From Niabella yanshanensis (GTDB lineage: Bacteria; Bacteroidota; Bacteroidia; Chitinophagales; Chitinophagaceae), in NCBI RefSeq assembly GCF_034424215.1, contig NZ_CP139960.1, forward strand, positions 1,612,001 through 1,676,000: DNA of 64,000 nt, read 5' to 3'. The notes under the pieces were generated by a model. It was not told the DNA's origin. It made no database searches and was given only the letters and a program-made list of their open reading frames with translations. A program made the translations under genes and the position numbers. Below, piece by piece: positions 53,005 through 62,089 of the stretch (position 1 is the first letter of the stretch; each line of letters begins with the position of its first letter).

Positions 53005-56000
53005 TTAAAAAGTTACGTTAACACCGAAAGTAAAAGTGCGTGGACGAGGATAAGTAAAAAACTGGCGGTTAGCGCCCCATTTATTGTCTCCCAGGCGTGA
53101 AGAGTTATCCGGGTCATAGCCTAAGTAATCCGATGAGGTAATTAAAAAAGCATTATTAGCGTTCGCATATATGCGTAAAGCTGAAAATCCCATTCTTTTT
53201 ACCGCATTCGTTGTAAACGTATACCCTAACTGAAACAGGTTACCGCGCAGGTAAGAACCGTCAGCAACCCAGGTATCATCTGCATTCGCATTACTACCCA
53301 TACCGAAGTTGGCTAAACGTACTGCCTGCGCTGTGCCCCCTGGATTTAATGTCGGATGCCATGCTTCCTGGTAAAGACGGTCAAGTCCACTGGTAAGAAA
53401 ACGCCCTTCAGTTGAGTGGAAGAACTCCTGCATTACCTGCACCCCCCAGGTAAACTGTAAATCAGCAGTCAGGTCAAAACCTTTATAATTGAGTGTATTG
53501 ATGAAGGAGCCTGTCCAACGGGGTAAGCCATGGCCAATTACCTGGCGATCCTTGTACGTAACTTTTTCACCAACAAGCCCGGGTATGTTCATAGTTTGCG
53601 CATCCCAATTTTCCGGAACCCCGTCGTATATACCGGCACGCTTATATCCGTAAAAAGCAGAAAGCTCGTCGCCTTCGCGGATCAATATATCATACCCTAC
53701 AAAACCATCTGTAGTAATTTGCCTTTTACCCGTGATCGGATCGATAGATGCATTTTCATCCAGCTTTTCAACTCGGCTTTTATTATAGCTCATATTCACC
53801 GTTGATGTCCATTGAAAATTGTCGTTTTGAACCGGGGAGCCTGTAAGTAAGATATCGACACCACGGTTAGAAACTGCTCCTACGTTTTGAGTTACACTGG
53901 AGAAACCAACTGATGGCGGAAGCGGACGGCTGAGCAGCAAATCCTTGGTGTTTTTGTAATAATAAGAAAGCTCCAGGTTTAAGCGGTTATTAAACAGCCC
54001 CATATCTATACCTGCATCCCATTGAGTAGTGCGCTCCCATCTTAAATCCGGATTAGGCATATTACTTAAATAGGATACAACGCGCAAGGCCTCACCTATA
54101 ATAGTATTAGATTGTCCTACGCGTGCCAGGGAAGCATAAGTACCAATCTCGGAATTACCGGTTGCACCAATAGAAGAATGTATCTTCAAACGGCTCAGTG
54201 CTCCGGAATTTTTCATAAACTCCTCATTTGAGATCAGCCAACCTAAACCTACAGAAGGGAAAAAACCATATTTGGAGTTGGGGCCGAATTTAGACGAACC
54301 ATCATAACGACCTGTTATGGTAGCCATATACTTGTTGTCATAAGAATAAGCCCCCCTGAAAAAATAAGAGTTCATCGCCCATTTATCATAATCGCTCCCT
54401 ACAGTAGGACGGTTGACTCCACGACCCATATTGTAGAACCCAAAATAGTCATCGACAAACTTGCTATCAGACGACGAAAAATAGTTATACAAATTTTCCT
54501 GCCATGACAACCCTAACATGGCATTAATAGAGTGTCTGTCTATGCGTTTTTTATAGGTAAGATACGTTTCCTCCTGCCAATAAAAAGTCGATGCACTTGA
54601 TGCAGAAGCCGATCCTTCAGAGTTCTGATTAATCAGCGGTCTTGGTGTAAACGGAATGTAATTGGTTGCCCTGTTTATCTGATAGTCCACACCAAACTGG
54701 GTTTTCAATTCGAGATCTTTGGTTAAATGAAAGGTAAGGGCTGCATTACCGAAAATCTGCGTTCTATACTGCATGGCTTCCATCCGGTTCAACAATTCAA
54801 CAGGATTACCCACACCCTCAGGCTGGAAGCCCTGGGTATCACCTCCCGGATCGTTTTGATTAACGGGTATAGCCGTAGTTCCTATATTATTGGTTTGAGC
54901 ATAGGTACCATCGGCCAGTTTAACCGGTAAAAATGGCAACTGTTCAATCATGGTACGTAAAGCACCCTGGCCATAAGGATTATCTGAAGTGCGATTACCC
55001 CAGGTATGGTTAACCAACAGGTTCACTCCGGTAGACAACCAATCAGTTGGCTTATCATCGTAAGCCAGTTTTGCATTCAACCGCTTAAAATAAGAATTGA
55101 GTAAAATACCCTGTTGATCCGTATAGTTTAAAAATGCGCCAATGGATGCTTTGTCCATGCTACGTTGAATATTTAACTGGTGGTTGTGAGAAACCGCTGT
55201 GCGGGAGGCCTCCTTTTGCCAGTCAGTATTGAACTTGGGTGAACCATCGGTATTGAACAAATACGGATCTGTAAATATTTTAGAAAGATCGGTAGTAAAA
55301 TTTCTGCCCTGCCAGGCGTTCGCATTTTCCAGCCCCTGTTTAAAGGTAGCCATCCATTCGTTGGCATCCATCACATCAATATATCTTGCCATTTTCCCGA
55401 CAGAAATGGAACCGGCATAAGATACCTGGGCTTTTTTTGCACCGGAGGCGCCGCGTTTGGTGGTTACCAGCACAACGCCGTTGGCGCCGCGTGCCCCATA
55501 GATAGCCGCTGAAGAGGCATCTTTCAATACCTCTATCGATTCAATATCATTCGGATTCAGAAACTGGAAATTTTGCATTACAACTCCATCCACCACGTAC
55601 AATGGATTGGCTGAAGCATTAATCGTGGCAAGCCCCCTGATGATCACGCGCATTTCTCCCCCCGGTTGACCTGTGTTTGAAAAAATATTAACGCCAGCCG
55701 CGCGCCCCTTCAGGCCTTCTAACGCGTTAAATGGCTGGCCTTTGATAATATCGCTACCCTTTGCTGTAGAAATAGAACCTGTTAAGTCCGATTTGCGCAT
55801 CGTACCATACCCAACTACCACCACTTCTTCAAGATTGGCTTGTGTTGAAGCCGGGGATAGCCTAATTGTATCCAGCGCAGTGCGCCCGTTCAGCGGCAAT
55901 TCAAGGCTGGCGTATCCTACCGAACTGATAACCAGCATTGCGTTAGCGTCAGATACTGTAATCGAGAACTTCCCCTGCTCGTCGGAAACCGTTGCGACAT

Positions 56001-56199
56001 TGGTTCCCTTTTCAGCAACGGTAGCAGCGGGGATTGGATCGCCAGTTATAGACGTCACCACACCTGTTACAGTGACTTGTTGTTGTTGAGCCGAAGCTGT
56101 TGACTGGCTGACCATCAAAATGCTTAAAATCGAAAAAACGATTTTGCTTCCTAACCTAAAAACAAGGCCTTTAGGAGGCCGCTGAGTTTCTCTCTCCAT
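53005..56199 (-). CDS. susC: SusC/RagA-family TonB-linked outer-membrane transporter
   Basis: 1064 residues. A long signal sequence (cleavage near QSTASAQ) is followed by a carboxypeptidase-regulatory-like beta-sandwich (VTVTGVVTSITGDPIPAATV), the plug domain opening with LEEVVVVGYGTMRKSDLTGS and carrying YVVDGVVMQNFQFLNPNDIESIEVLKDASSAAIYGARGANG, and a 22-strand barrel ending FTFGVNVTF. It imports oligosaccharides with energy from TonB, partnered by the SusD at 51350. It is the core of the PUL. It has its own leader after a terminator, so it can be transcribed apart from the hydrolase genes. Confidence 0.95.
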   Translation of the reverse strand: MERETQRPPKGLVFRLGSKIVFSILSILMVSQSTASAQQQQVTVTGVVTSITGDPIPAATVAEKGTNVATVSDEQGKFSITVSDANAMLVISSVGYASLELPLNGRTALDTIRLSPASTQANLEEVVVVGYGTMRKSDLTGSISTAKGSDIIKGQPFNALEGLKGRAAGVNIFSNTGQPGGEMRVIIRGLATINASANPLYVVDGVVMQNFQFLNPNDIESIEVLKDASSAAIYGARGANGVVLVTTKRGASGAKKAQVSYAGSISVGKMARYIDVMDANEWMATFKQGLENANAWQGRNFTTDLSKIFTDPYLFNTDGSPKFNTDWQKEASRTAVSHNHQLNIQRSMDKASIGAFLNYTDQQGILLNSYFKRLNAKLAYDDKPTDWLSTGVNLLVNHTWGNRTSDNPYGQGALRTMIEQLPFLPVKLADGTYAQTNNIGTTAIPVNQNDPGGDTQGFQPEGVGNPVELLNRMEAMQYRTQIFGNAALTFHLTKDLELKTQFGVDYQINRATNYIPFTPRPLINQNSEGSASASSASTFYWQEETYLTYKKRIDRHSINAMLGLSWQENLYNYFSSSDSKFVDDYFGFYNMGRGVNRPTVGSDYDKWAMNSYFFRGAYSYDNKYMATITGRYDGSSKFGPNSKYGFFPSVGLGWLISNEEFMKNSGALSRLKIHSSIGATGNSEIGTYASLARVGQSNTIIGEALRVVSYLSNMPNPDLRWERTTQWDAGIDMGLFNNRLNLELSYYYKNTKDLLLSRPLPPSVGFSSVTQNVGAVSNRGVDILLTGSPVQNDNFQWTSTVNMSYNKSRVEKLDENASIDPITGKRQITTDGFVGYDILIREGDELSAFYGYKRAGIYDGVPENWDAQTMNIPGLVGEKVTYKDRQVIGHGLPRWTGSFINTLNYKGFDLTADLQFTWGVQVMQEFFHSTEGRFLTSGLDRLYQEAWHPTLNPGGTAQAVRLANFGMGSNANADDTWVADGSYLRGNLFQLGYTFTTNAVKRMGFSALRIYANANNAFLITSSDYLGYDPDNSSRLGDNKWGANRQFFTYPRPRTFTFGVNVTF

Positions 56200-56501
56200 A
56201 GATAATAATTATGAGTGGTTTAAAAAAAGTTCTCATGTATAAGTAATTGCAGCCGTACCATTGTATAGCTAATGCAATCTTTATAAAACACCCTGATATA
56301 CATTTATCTTACCAAATAAATGTTCGAGCAAACGTTATAATAGATTCAAATAATGGTTGCATCACAACCGTTAACAGAATGCAAAAAATATACCGCTTTG
56401 ATATTAAGGCAACTATATTAGCGGCAATCGTATGCATTTGCCCAGACCGACTTTTTAAACTTTTTTTAAAGTATATACATGGATAATTGACTATCAGGCA
56501 G
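56200..56501. other. Leader region of susC
   Basis: About 300 bp, AT-rich, between the GH43 terminator and the susC start. It must hold the susC promoter. No convincing TTG/TAnnTTTG pair or regulator site was identified. Confidence 0.4.
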
Positions 56502-56534
56502 AAAAAACCCATCTACTTTTTAAAGGCAGATGGG
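56502..56534 (-). terminator. Intrinsic terminator of the GH43 gene
   Basis: CCCATCTxC with GxAGATGGG and the loop TTTTTAAAG (56508-56534), followed on the minus strand by six T. It lies 24 bases after the stop codon and splits the PUL into hydrolase genes and susCD. Confidence 0.8.
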
Positions 56535-56557
56535 CCAGTAACAACAATAAAATTTAT

Positions 56558-57601
56558 TTATTTTTTTGAGGGTATAGCCAGTGCTTGTGTGGTGCTCAAT
56601 GGTTTGCCAAAATCAGGTGTATCATCTTTTCGCCAGGTAAACTTCTGTGCCCTTGGGGAACGATGACCGCCACAGCCTTGTCCTGGCTCGGAATTAGCAT
56701 GATACAATATCCAGTCTTCCTTACCATCAGGTGATTTGAAGAATGAATTATGCCCGGCTGCATAAACCCCGCTGCCCGGTTCCGCCTGGAATACCGGTTC
56801 GGGATGTTTCTTCCAAACGGATGCATTGAGCAGATCCGCATCGGCCGACGTTGACAACATCCCCAGGGTGTAATGATCCGTCCAGCAACCGCTGGCAGAA
56901 TAAATAATAAAGATCTTGTCTTTATGCTTTAAAAACTGCGGCCCTTCATTTACATTCACCTGGTCGGGCGTCTGACCCGGCAAACGGCCATATGTTTCCC
57001 ATTTTAACTCCGGACTTGAAATTTTAACCCGGTCAGTTTCTATCGTCCATGGATTTTTCATACGGGCGATATAAATATTCTGCTGCCCGTTTTCATTTCC
57101 TTCCCAGCCAGACCATATCATATATAACCTTCCCTTATGCTCAAATACATCAGCATCTATTGCCCATTTGTTGGTAGCATCGGCCACTTTGCCTTTAAAC
57201 TCCCATTGTCCCTGCATAGGATCGGGAGCAGCATTTTCTATAACATACATCCTGTGATTATAGTTATTGCCATCATCTGCCGCAAAGTACATATACCACT
57301 TATCATTGATAAAATGGATCTGGGGAGCCCATAATTCTTTTGAGTATGCGGTATTAGGCGGTGGTGTCCATACCACTTTTTTTTCCGCGTTTTTAAGGTC
57401 AGCTATGCTTTTGGTTTTCCATAAAATAAGCTTGTTCTGGGCGCTGTGCGTATAATAGTAGTAACCATCTTTATAAAAACTGTACGGATCTGCACCTGAC
57501 GGTAATACCGGGTTGATAAAAGTTTCAGCAGGTTGTTGCACCCTGGTTGAGGAACATCCTGCGAAAAACAGCGTCACAAAAAATAAAGCAACTATTTTCA
57601 T
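56558..57601 (-). CDS. GH43-family glycoside hydrolase lipoprotein
   Basis: 347 residues from the ATG at 57601; the longer open frame runs through the leader hairpin and is rejected. The lipobox FFAGC gives lipidated C16. A five-bladed beta-propeller with the GH43 acids: Asp in LPSGADPYSFY (base), Asp in WAIDADVFEHKG (pKa modulator) and Glu in NVNEGPQFLKHKD (acid). Probable alpha-L-arabinofuranosidase or arabinan-active enzyme in the periplasm or on the surface. Its leader shares a stem-loop plan with the cytochrome gene at 6767. Confidence 0.87.
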   Translation of the reverse strand: MKIVALFFVTLFFAGCSSTRVQQPAETFINPVLPSGADPYSFYKDGYYYYTHSAQNKLILWKTKSIADLKNAEKKVVWTPPPNTAYSKELWAPQIHFINDKWYMYFAADDGNNYNHRMYVIENAAPDPMQGQWEFKGKVADATNKWAIDADVFEHKGRLYMIWSGWEGNENGQQNIYIARMKNPWTIETDRVKISSPELKWETYGRLPGQTPDQVNVNEGPQFLKHKDKIFIIYSASGCWTDHYTLGMLSTSADADLLNASVWKKHPEPVFQAEPGSGVYAAGHNSFFKSPDGKEDWILYHANSEPGQGCGGHRSPRAQKFTWRKDDTPDFGKPLSTTQALAIPSKK

Positions 57602-57751
57602 GTGTTTATTTTTATTGATTTTGGTCACAAGCCCGCCCGACCGGACGGGCAGGGAATTTCGCATAAGAAAATATTCATCCTTTTGGGGTATTAAAATGAA
57701 TATTTTCTTATGCTTCATTTCTTAATTTAAAACCTGTTGTGTTCGAAATAA
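57602..57751 (-). promoter_or_regulatory. Structured intercistronic leader, copy B
   Basis: A perfect 18-bp inverted repeat GCATAAGAAAATATTCAT (57661-57678 against 57696-57713) begins 38 bases after the upstream stop. It is followed on the minus strand by a GC-rich palindrome (57631-57650) and GTGACCAAAATCAATAAAAA with TAAACAC before the ATG. Same plan as copy A at 7178-7297, with the palindrome as an apparent insertion. Confidence 0.65.
57631..57650. repeat. GC-rich palindrome GCCCGCCCGACCGGACGGGC
   Basis: 18 of 20 bases match 44776-44795, and AGGGA follows in both. A weaker relative lies at 15004-15023. These look like dispersed copies of one short repeat. Confidence 0.7.
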
Positions 57752-58726
57752 TTATTTGTTTAAAAATCTGAATGTAGCCGCATCTGCTACCAGCTTATCC
57801 GGCCCCCTTTTTTGCTGAACAAACCGGATACGCATCACAGCCGTTTTACGGGGCCCTACCTTTGAAGAACTGATATGTGTATGAAACACATATCCCATTT
57901 CGCCCTTTTTATTGGTAAACACATCGCCATGACCAGTTCCATTCTCCCTTGTGTTTTGGGTAGATATAATCGGATTCCCTTTAAACTTAGTCCATGGTCC
58001 TGCCGGAGATTTTGCAGTGGCGTAGCCAATTGCGTAATCCGGGTTACGAAAATCATTGGCCGAGTAGATCATATAATACAGCCCTTTATGCTTTAATACA
58101 GTAGGACCTTCTGTTACTTTCCAGGTAACCTGTTGCGTATCCTCCCAATGCTCCGTAGCATTGATGCATTCTTTAAGCGTTGATTCGTTCATCGCTGTTA
58201 ACGATTCATTCATTTCTGCAACAAAAATGCGGTTCCCTTTCTGTAATCTTACATGATAAAGATAAATTGCACCTGATGGGTCCATCCACACAAAAGGATC
58301 GATGATGTTAACCGGTGCTTCTAACGGCGCTATTTGTTCTTGCCTGAAAGGTCCTGCAGGATGATCGGCCACAGCTATGGCGATATGCTCATTAGCAGTA
58401 TAAGCCATGTAGTATTTCCCCTTGTACTTAAACACCTGTGGCGCCCAAAAACCTTTGGTGCCATAACTCTCACCACGCTTTAGCGCGTACCCTTTATCCT
58501 TCCACACCTGCTGATCAGTGGATGTATATACTTTGAATCCATCACTGTCTCCTTTTCCTCCTCCGGTACCATACAGGTAATAAACGCCTTTATCAAAGAA
58601 AATGGTGGGATCTGCGAGTAATGGATTGTTTTCGCTTCCCTGTTGTGCAAAAGACGGGTTAAACCAGGTACCTAATACAATCAAACCCATAACACAGAAA
58701 AAAAACCTGCTTCCTGAATATAACAT
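57752..58726 (-). CDS. GH43-family glycoside hydrolase (secreted)
   Basis: 324 residues. An N-terminal signal peptide ends near PSFAQ, with no lipobox. The GH43 acids are Asp in PLLADPTIFFD, Asp in VNIIDPFVWMD and Glu in VTEGPTVLKHKG. The propeller blades show the repeated YYMAYTA/YYMIYSA pattern. Specificity may be alpha-L-arabinofuranosidase, beta-xylosidase or exo-galactanase; sequence alone does not decide. It is the second GH43 in the locus and is clearly divergent from the one at 56558, so they are likely to differ in linkage. Confidence 0.87.
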   Translation of the reverse strand: MLYSGSRFFFCVMGLIVLGTWFNPSFAQQGSENNPLLADPTIFFDKGVYYLYGTGGGKGDSDGFKVYTSTDQQVWKDKGYALKRGESYGTKGFWAPQVFKYKGKYYMAYTANEHIAIAVADHPAGPFRQEQIAPLEAPVNIIDPFVWMDPSGAIYLYHVRLQKGNRIFVAEMNESLTAMNESTLKECINATEHWEDTQQVTWKVTEGPTVLKHKGLYYMIYSANDFRNPDYAIGYATAKSPAGPWTKFKGNPIISTQNTRENGTGHGDVFTNKKGEMGYVFHTHISSSKVGPRKTAVMRIRFVQQKRGPDKLVADAATFRFLNK

Positions 58727-58750
58727 CTCTCTCCCTTATTTATGTAACTA

Positions 58751-59905
58751 CTATAGCTTGCCTGTCATCTTTTTTATGAAATCAACTTCATCCTGTTTAT
58801 AAGGTGTTCCATCTTTTCTGAAAATATCATGAAACCAGAGTGGAGGTTCTGAAGTATATTTTTTTGTCCAGCTATCCCATGGATAAATAGTCTGGGACTT
58901 ACCGTCTACAAATCCCCAGTTCACCATAGCTACTTTATTTTCCTTTGCTACAGGTAAAGAACTCTTAAAAGTGCTCTTATTAGGTCTTGCCATATATTCC
59001 GTACAGAATAATGGCCTGTCGTAACGCTTCAATTCATTGATCTTTTTTGCTAATGTAAGAGAATCATCATAGCAATGAAAAGACACCACATCTGATTCTT
59101 CTATCTGTAATTTTTCAATTGGCTTTAAAGTGCTGTCGCTTTCCCAGTTACCGGCCCAGATACCTGAGGTCAATGGCTGGCTTGGATTCGCAGCTCTTGC
59201 CCACTCAAATGTTTTTTTGAGCAGCGGCAAAACCAATGCTACTTTGTTAGGCACTTCTACTTTTTCGTAAGAAGGCCCCGTCATATTATCGGGTTCATTC
59301 CAAACATCCCACAAAACAATCCTTTTATCGTTTGCAAATTTTCCTACAATTGATTTTACATATTTTTCAAGTGCAGGGTATTGAGTTGAATCTTTTAAAA
59401 TAACCTGACCAGGGCTTTGTACCCATCCTGAATTATGAACATACGGTTGTGGTGCACGTTGTTTACCTGCTTTCGGGAAAGGGTCCCAGCAGGAATCAAA
59501 AATGGTCAGCAATATTTTAATACCATGCCTGTCTGCAATCGACAGAAATTTATCAATTCGATCATAAAAGCCCTGCTCGTCATTTTGCCAGGCCAGGTCG
59601 TGCAGGTATACCCGCATAATGTTCATACCAAGCGCTTCGGCCCAGGCCAATTCTCTCTCTATGGTAGTAGTGTCGAAGGTTTCAGCCTGCCACATCTCCA
59701 GCTGGTTAATAGCCGAACTAGGGAGAAAATTAGCGCCTACATACCAGGGTTGTTCGGCATACCACTGATTGGCTTTTTCAGCAGACCATTTTTCAGCAAT
59801 AGTAGTTTCGTTATCAGTTGAGGGAGCTTTGTTGTTCCCGGTATCGTTGCAGGCATACAAGGACAGCAGCCATAACATGGCTATGTAAAAAACTGTTTTT
59901 TTCAT
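58751..59905 (-). CDS. Clan GH-A glycoside hydrolase lipoprotein (cellulase/1,4-beta-xylanase-like)
   Basis: 384 residues from the ATG at 59905; an upstream in-frame ATG lies in a palindrome. The lipobox LSLYAC gives lipidated C19. A TIM barrel with the acid/base glutamate in VLWDVWNEPDN and the nucleophile in RPLFCTEYMARP; LGMNIMRVYLHDLAW lies at an early strand. This is a GH5/GH-A-type retaining hydrolase; homologues are often called 1,4-beta-xylanase without proof. Its start region AATAAAAATCCACAC resembles the leaders of the cytochrome and GH43 genes. Confidence 0.82.
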   Translation of the reverse strand: MKKTVFYIAMLWLLSLYACNDTGNNKAPSTDNETTIAEKWSAEKANQWYAEQPWYVGANFLPSSAINQLEMWQAETFDTTTIERELAWAEALGMNIMRVYLHDLAWQNDEQGFYDRIDKFLSIADRHGIKILLTIFDSCWDPFPKAGKQRAPQPYVHNSGWVQSPGQVILKDSTQYPALEKYVKSIVGKFANDKRIVLWDVWNEPDNMTGPSYEKVEVPNKVALVLPLLKKTFEWARAANPSQPLTSGIWAGNWESDSTLKPIEKLQIEESDVVSFHCYDDSLTLAKKINELKRYDRPLFCTEYMARPNKSTFKSSLPVAKENKVAMVNWGFVDGKSQTIYPWDSWTKKYTSEPPLWFHDIFRKDGTPYKQDEVDFIKKMTGKL

Positions 59906-60005
59906 GTGTGGATTTTTATTGCCAGCCCGACGCAAGCGGGTTTTCGATGGGCACATGTTATTTTATAAATATTTTTTTCCGTTTTGAGTCATTTTTATTC
60001 AAAGA

Positions 60006-62066
60006 TCATTGCACTACAGGGAAAGCAGCAATTCTTAGCCTTGCCGCCCCCATAGGTATCAATTCAATCGTTTCTTCTTTACCGCCCACTATTACCGGGC
60101 TTTGAGGCAAGGTATCTGTTAAACCGTATTGATCAATTTTCCAGCTGTCGATTCGTTTTCCTGTTGTTGTAATGCTAATGGGTACCGCGTCCTGTGTAAA
60201 AGGAAAATTAGTGGCCGGCCAGCTTTTCTTAACCACTTTAAAAAGCTTTTTCGGATCCTGTCCCTTATAAACCAATCCGTAGTTCCATGAAGAACCGGGT
60301 AATATTTCAAAAGATGGCCATTTATCCGCATCAGCAGACTCCTGCCATTTTGAATCTCCTATAGCAGACTTTTTACTATCCATCCTCTTATACTCTTCCT
60401 TAATTTTTAATGAATAGGTTAAAGGACCCCGATTAACACTAATACTGTTCTTATTGGAAGTCCAGGTATTCACCTTCAATTGCATAGGCAAATCAAGCTG
60501 TACTTTATCGCCACTCTTCCAAAGTCTTTCGATTCTTATATAAGACGATGGTGATGGATTTTTCTTAACCACAACACCATTGACCTTTACCTGCGCATCG
60601 GCACACCATTCGGGTATTCTTAAATAAAAAGGGAAACGGGTACTTTTTGACAGGGTGAATGTAAAGTCAGCAGCTTCGTCAAAAGGGTAATGTCCTTTGG
60701 AAGCAATGCCCACTTCGGTTCCATTGCCCACTTTTGCTTTTACTACCGCCTCACTATATAGTATTGCTGCAATACCATTATCAGGAGTCGCCATAAAAAC
60801 ATGTTCGGCATAATAAGGCCATCCCTGCGCATGATTGTGCTGGCAACAGCGCGAGCTAAAGGGATTCATCATTACAAAAGGACCGCTGTTATCAATACCA
60901 GGATGATGATTCTTACTATCACTAACCGACATGTTGGGACTGGTTATATAGCGTAGCGCTTTGAAGTCGGGCATTACAGCCGCGGGATAAGTATTGAATG
61001 CAACGTTCTCGGTATGATCGGCCCAAAAAGGATCACCGGTAATACCCAGCAATATCTCATTGGAAGCCATCTGCTCTACCATGCCACAGGTTTCCACGCC
61101 CTGGCGGGGGTCCACATAACCTTTGCGGGCATTTTCATCTGCTCCGAACATTCCTCCCGGCACATTACCAAAACGCTCACGTATCAGATTGAACACATTA
61201 TAGGTAGCATCCCAATCTTCCCGGCTGCCCGTTTGCAGGTAATAAGTAGCGGGCTCCCGAAATCCCTGTGCAATATTTACATTATGCCAGTTAGGTAAAT
61301 TGTCTTTTTGCTTCCAGTCGGCTGTATTCCGATGCAATTTGGCTGCCAAATCCAGTAACCATTTTTTATCACCTGTAGTCCGGTTGTACAACCAATATAC
61401 GCTTAGCATATTATCTCCTCCCCGGCTGTTCTCCCAATAATCCTTCAACATCATGCTATCGGGCAAATTGTATTGCCAGCGGAAATAGTTTTCCATAAAA
61501 GGCAACACTCTTTGGTCATTGCTATACTCGTAATAAGATTGCAGGCACCAAAGCATGATCATATTACCCCATAAATCCGGTTTTCCGTTTCTTAGAATCA
61601 TCGGTCCGAAATAACCATCGGGCCGTTGACTTTTTAATGCGGACTCCAGCCAAATACGCGACTCGTCAATGATCTTTTTATCTTTCAACACGTAACCCAG
61701 GTTGGCATAGCCTTTCAACCAGTAAGGCACTTCTTCCCAACCATGGTCGCCTTTGCCATCTGCACTCAGCCAGGCGTTATTTTTTTTGGCCAGCCAGGCG
61801 CTGATCTCTCCCAGTTGACCAGTAAGACCATCGCGTTGCAGCTCCAGGTATTTTTGCAACCATCCCCTTGGCTGTATCGACCCAACCGGCAACTTTATAA
61901 AGTATAACTGTTGCAAAGGTTTTCTATTGGATGCATAAAACCGGTTCGTATAACTATTATCAGGCTTTTGCACTTCAGTAACTTTAGACTGCGCTGATGC
62001 CTGTAAACCACCGGCCAGGCAAAATGAAAGTGCCCCTCCTGTTACAATTGATCTATATAGGTTCAT
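60006..62066 (-). CDS. GH127 beta-L-arabinofuranosidase family (DUF1680) protein
   Basis: 686 residues with a signal peptide (cleavage near LQASAQ). An (alpha/alpha)6 barrel followed by beta-sandwiches. The zinc/catalytic cysteine set is seen as GVETCGMVEQ (Glu and Cys) and SSRCCQHNHAQGWPYY (the Cys pair containing the nucleophile), plus a glutamate in GADENARKG. GH127 enzymes release beta-L-arabinofuranose, for example from hydroxyproline-linked arabinans. This is the strongest hint that the PUL handles an arabinose-containing glycan. It lies 23 bases after the GH2 gene. Confidence 0.88.
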   Translation of the reverse strand: MNLYRSIVTGGALSFCLAGGLQASAQSKVTEVQKPDNSYTNRFYASNRKPLQQLYFIKLPVGSIQPRGWLQKYLELQRDGLTGQLGEISAWLAKKNNAWLSADGKGDHGWEEVPYWLKGYANLGYVLKDKKIIDESRIWLESALKSQRPDGYFGPMILRNGKPDLWGNMIMLWCLQSYYEYSNDQRVLPFMENYFRWQYNLPDSMMLKDYWENSRGGDNMLSVYWLYNRTTGDKKWLLDLAAKLHRNTADWKQKDNLPNWHNVNIAQGFREPATYYLQTGSREDWDATYNVFNLIRERFGNVPGGMFGADENARKGYVDPRQGVETCGMVEQMASNEILLGITGDPFWADHTENVAFNTYPAAVMPDFKALRYITSPNMSVSDSKNHHPGIDNSGPFVMMNPFSSRCCQHNHAQGWPYYAEHVFMATPDNGIAAILYSEAVVKAKVGNGTEVGIASKGHYPFDEAADFTFTLSKSTRFPFYLRIPEWCADAQVKVNGVVVKKNPSPSSYIRIERLWKSGDKVQLDLPMQLKVNTWTSNKNSISVNRGPLTYSLKIKEEYKRMDSKKSAIGDSKWQESADADKWPSFEILPGSSWNYGLVYKGQDPKKLFKVVKKSWPATNFPFTQDAVPISITTTGKRIDSWKIDQYGLTDTLPQSPVIVGGKEETIELIPMGAARLRIAAFPVVQ

Positions 62067-62089
62067 TGACTAACAATTAGTATTGACTG

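Noticed and set aside
57602-57718. N-terminal extension of the GH43 lipoprotein
   Set aside because: The extension translates a perfect stem-loop and palindrome and would bury the lipoprotein signal peptide internally.
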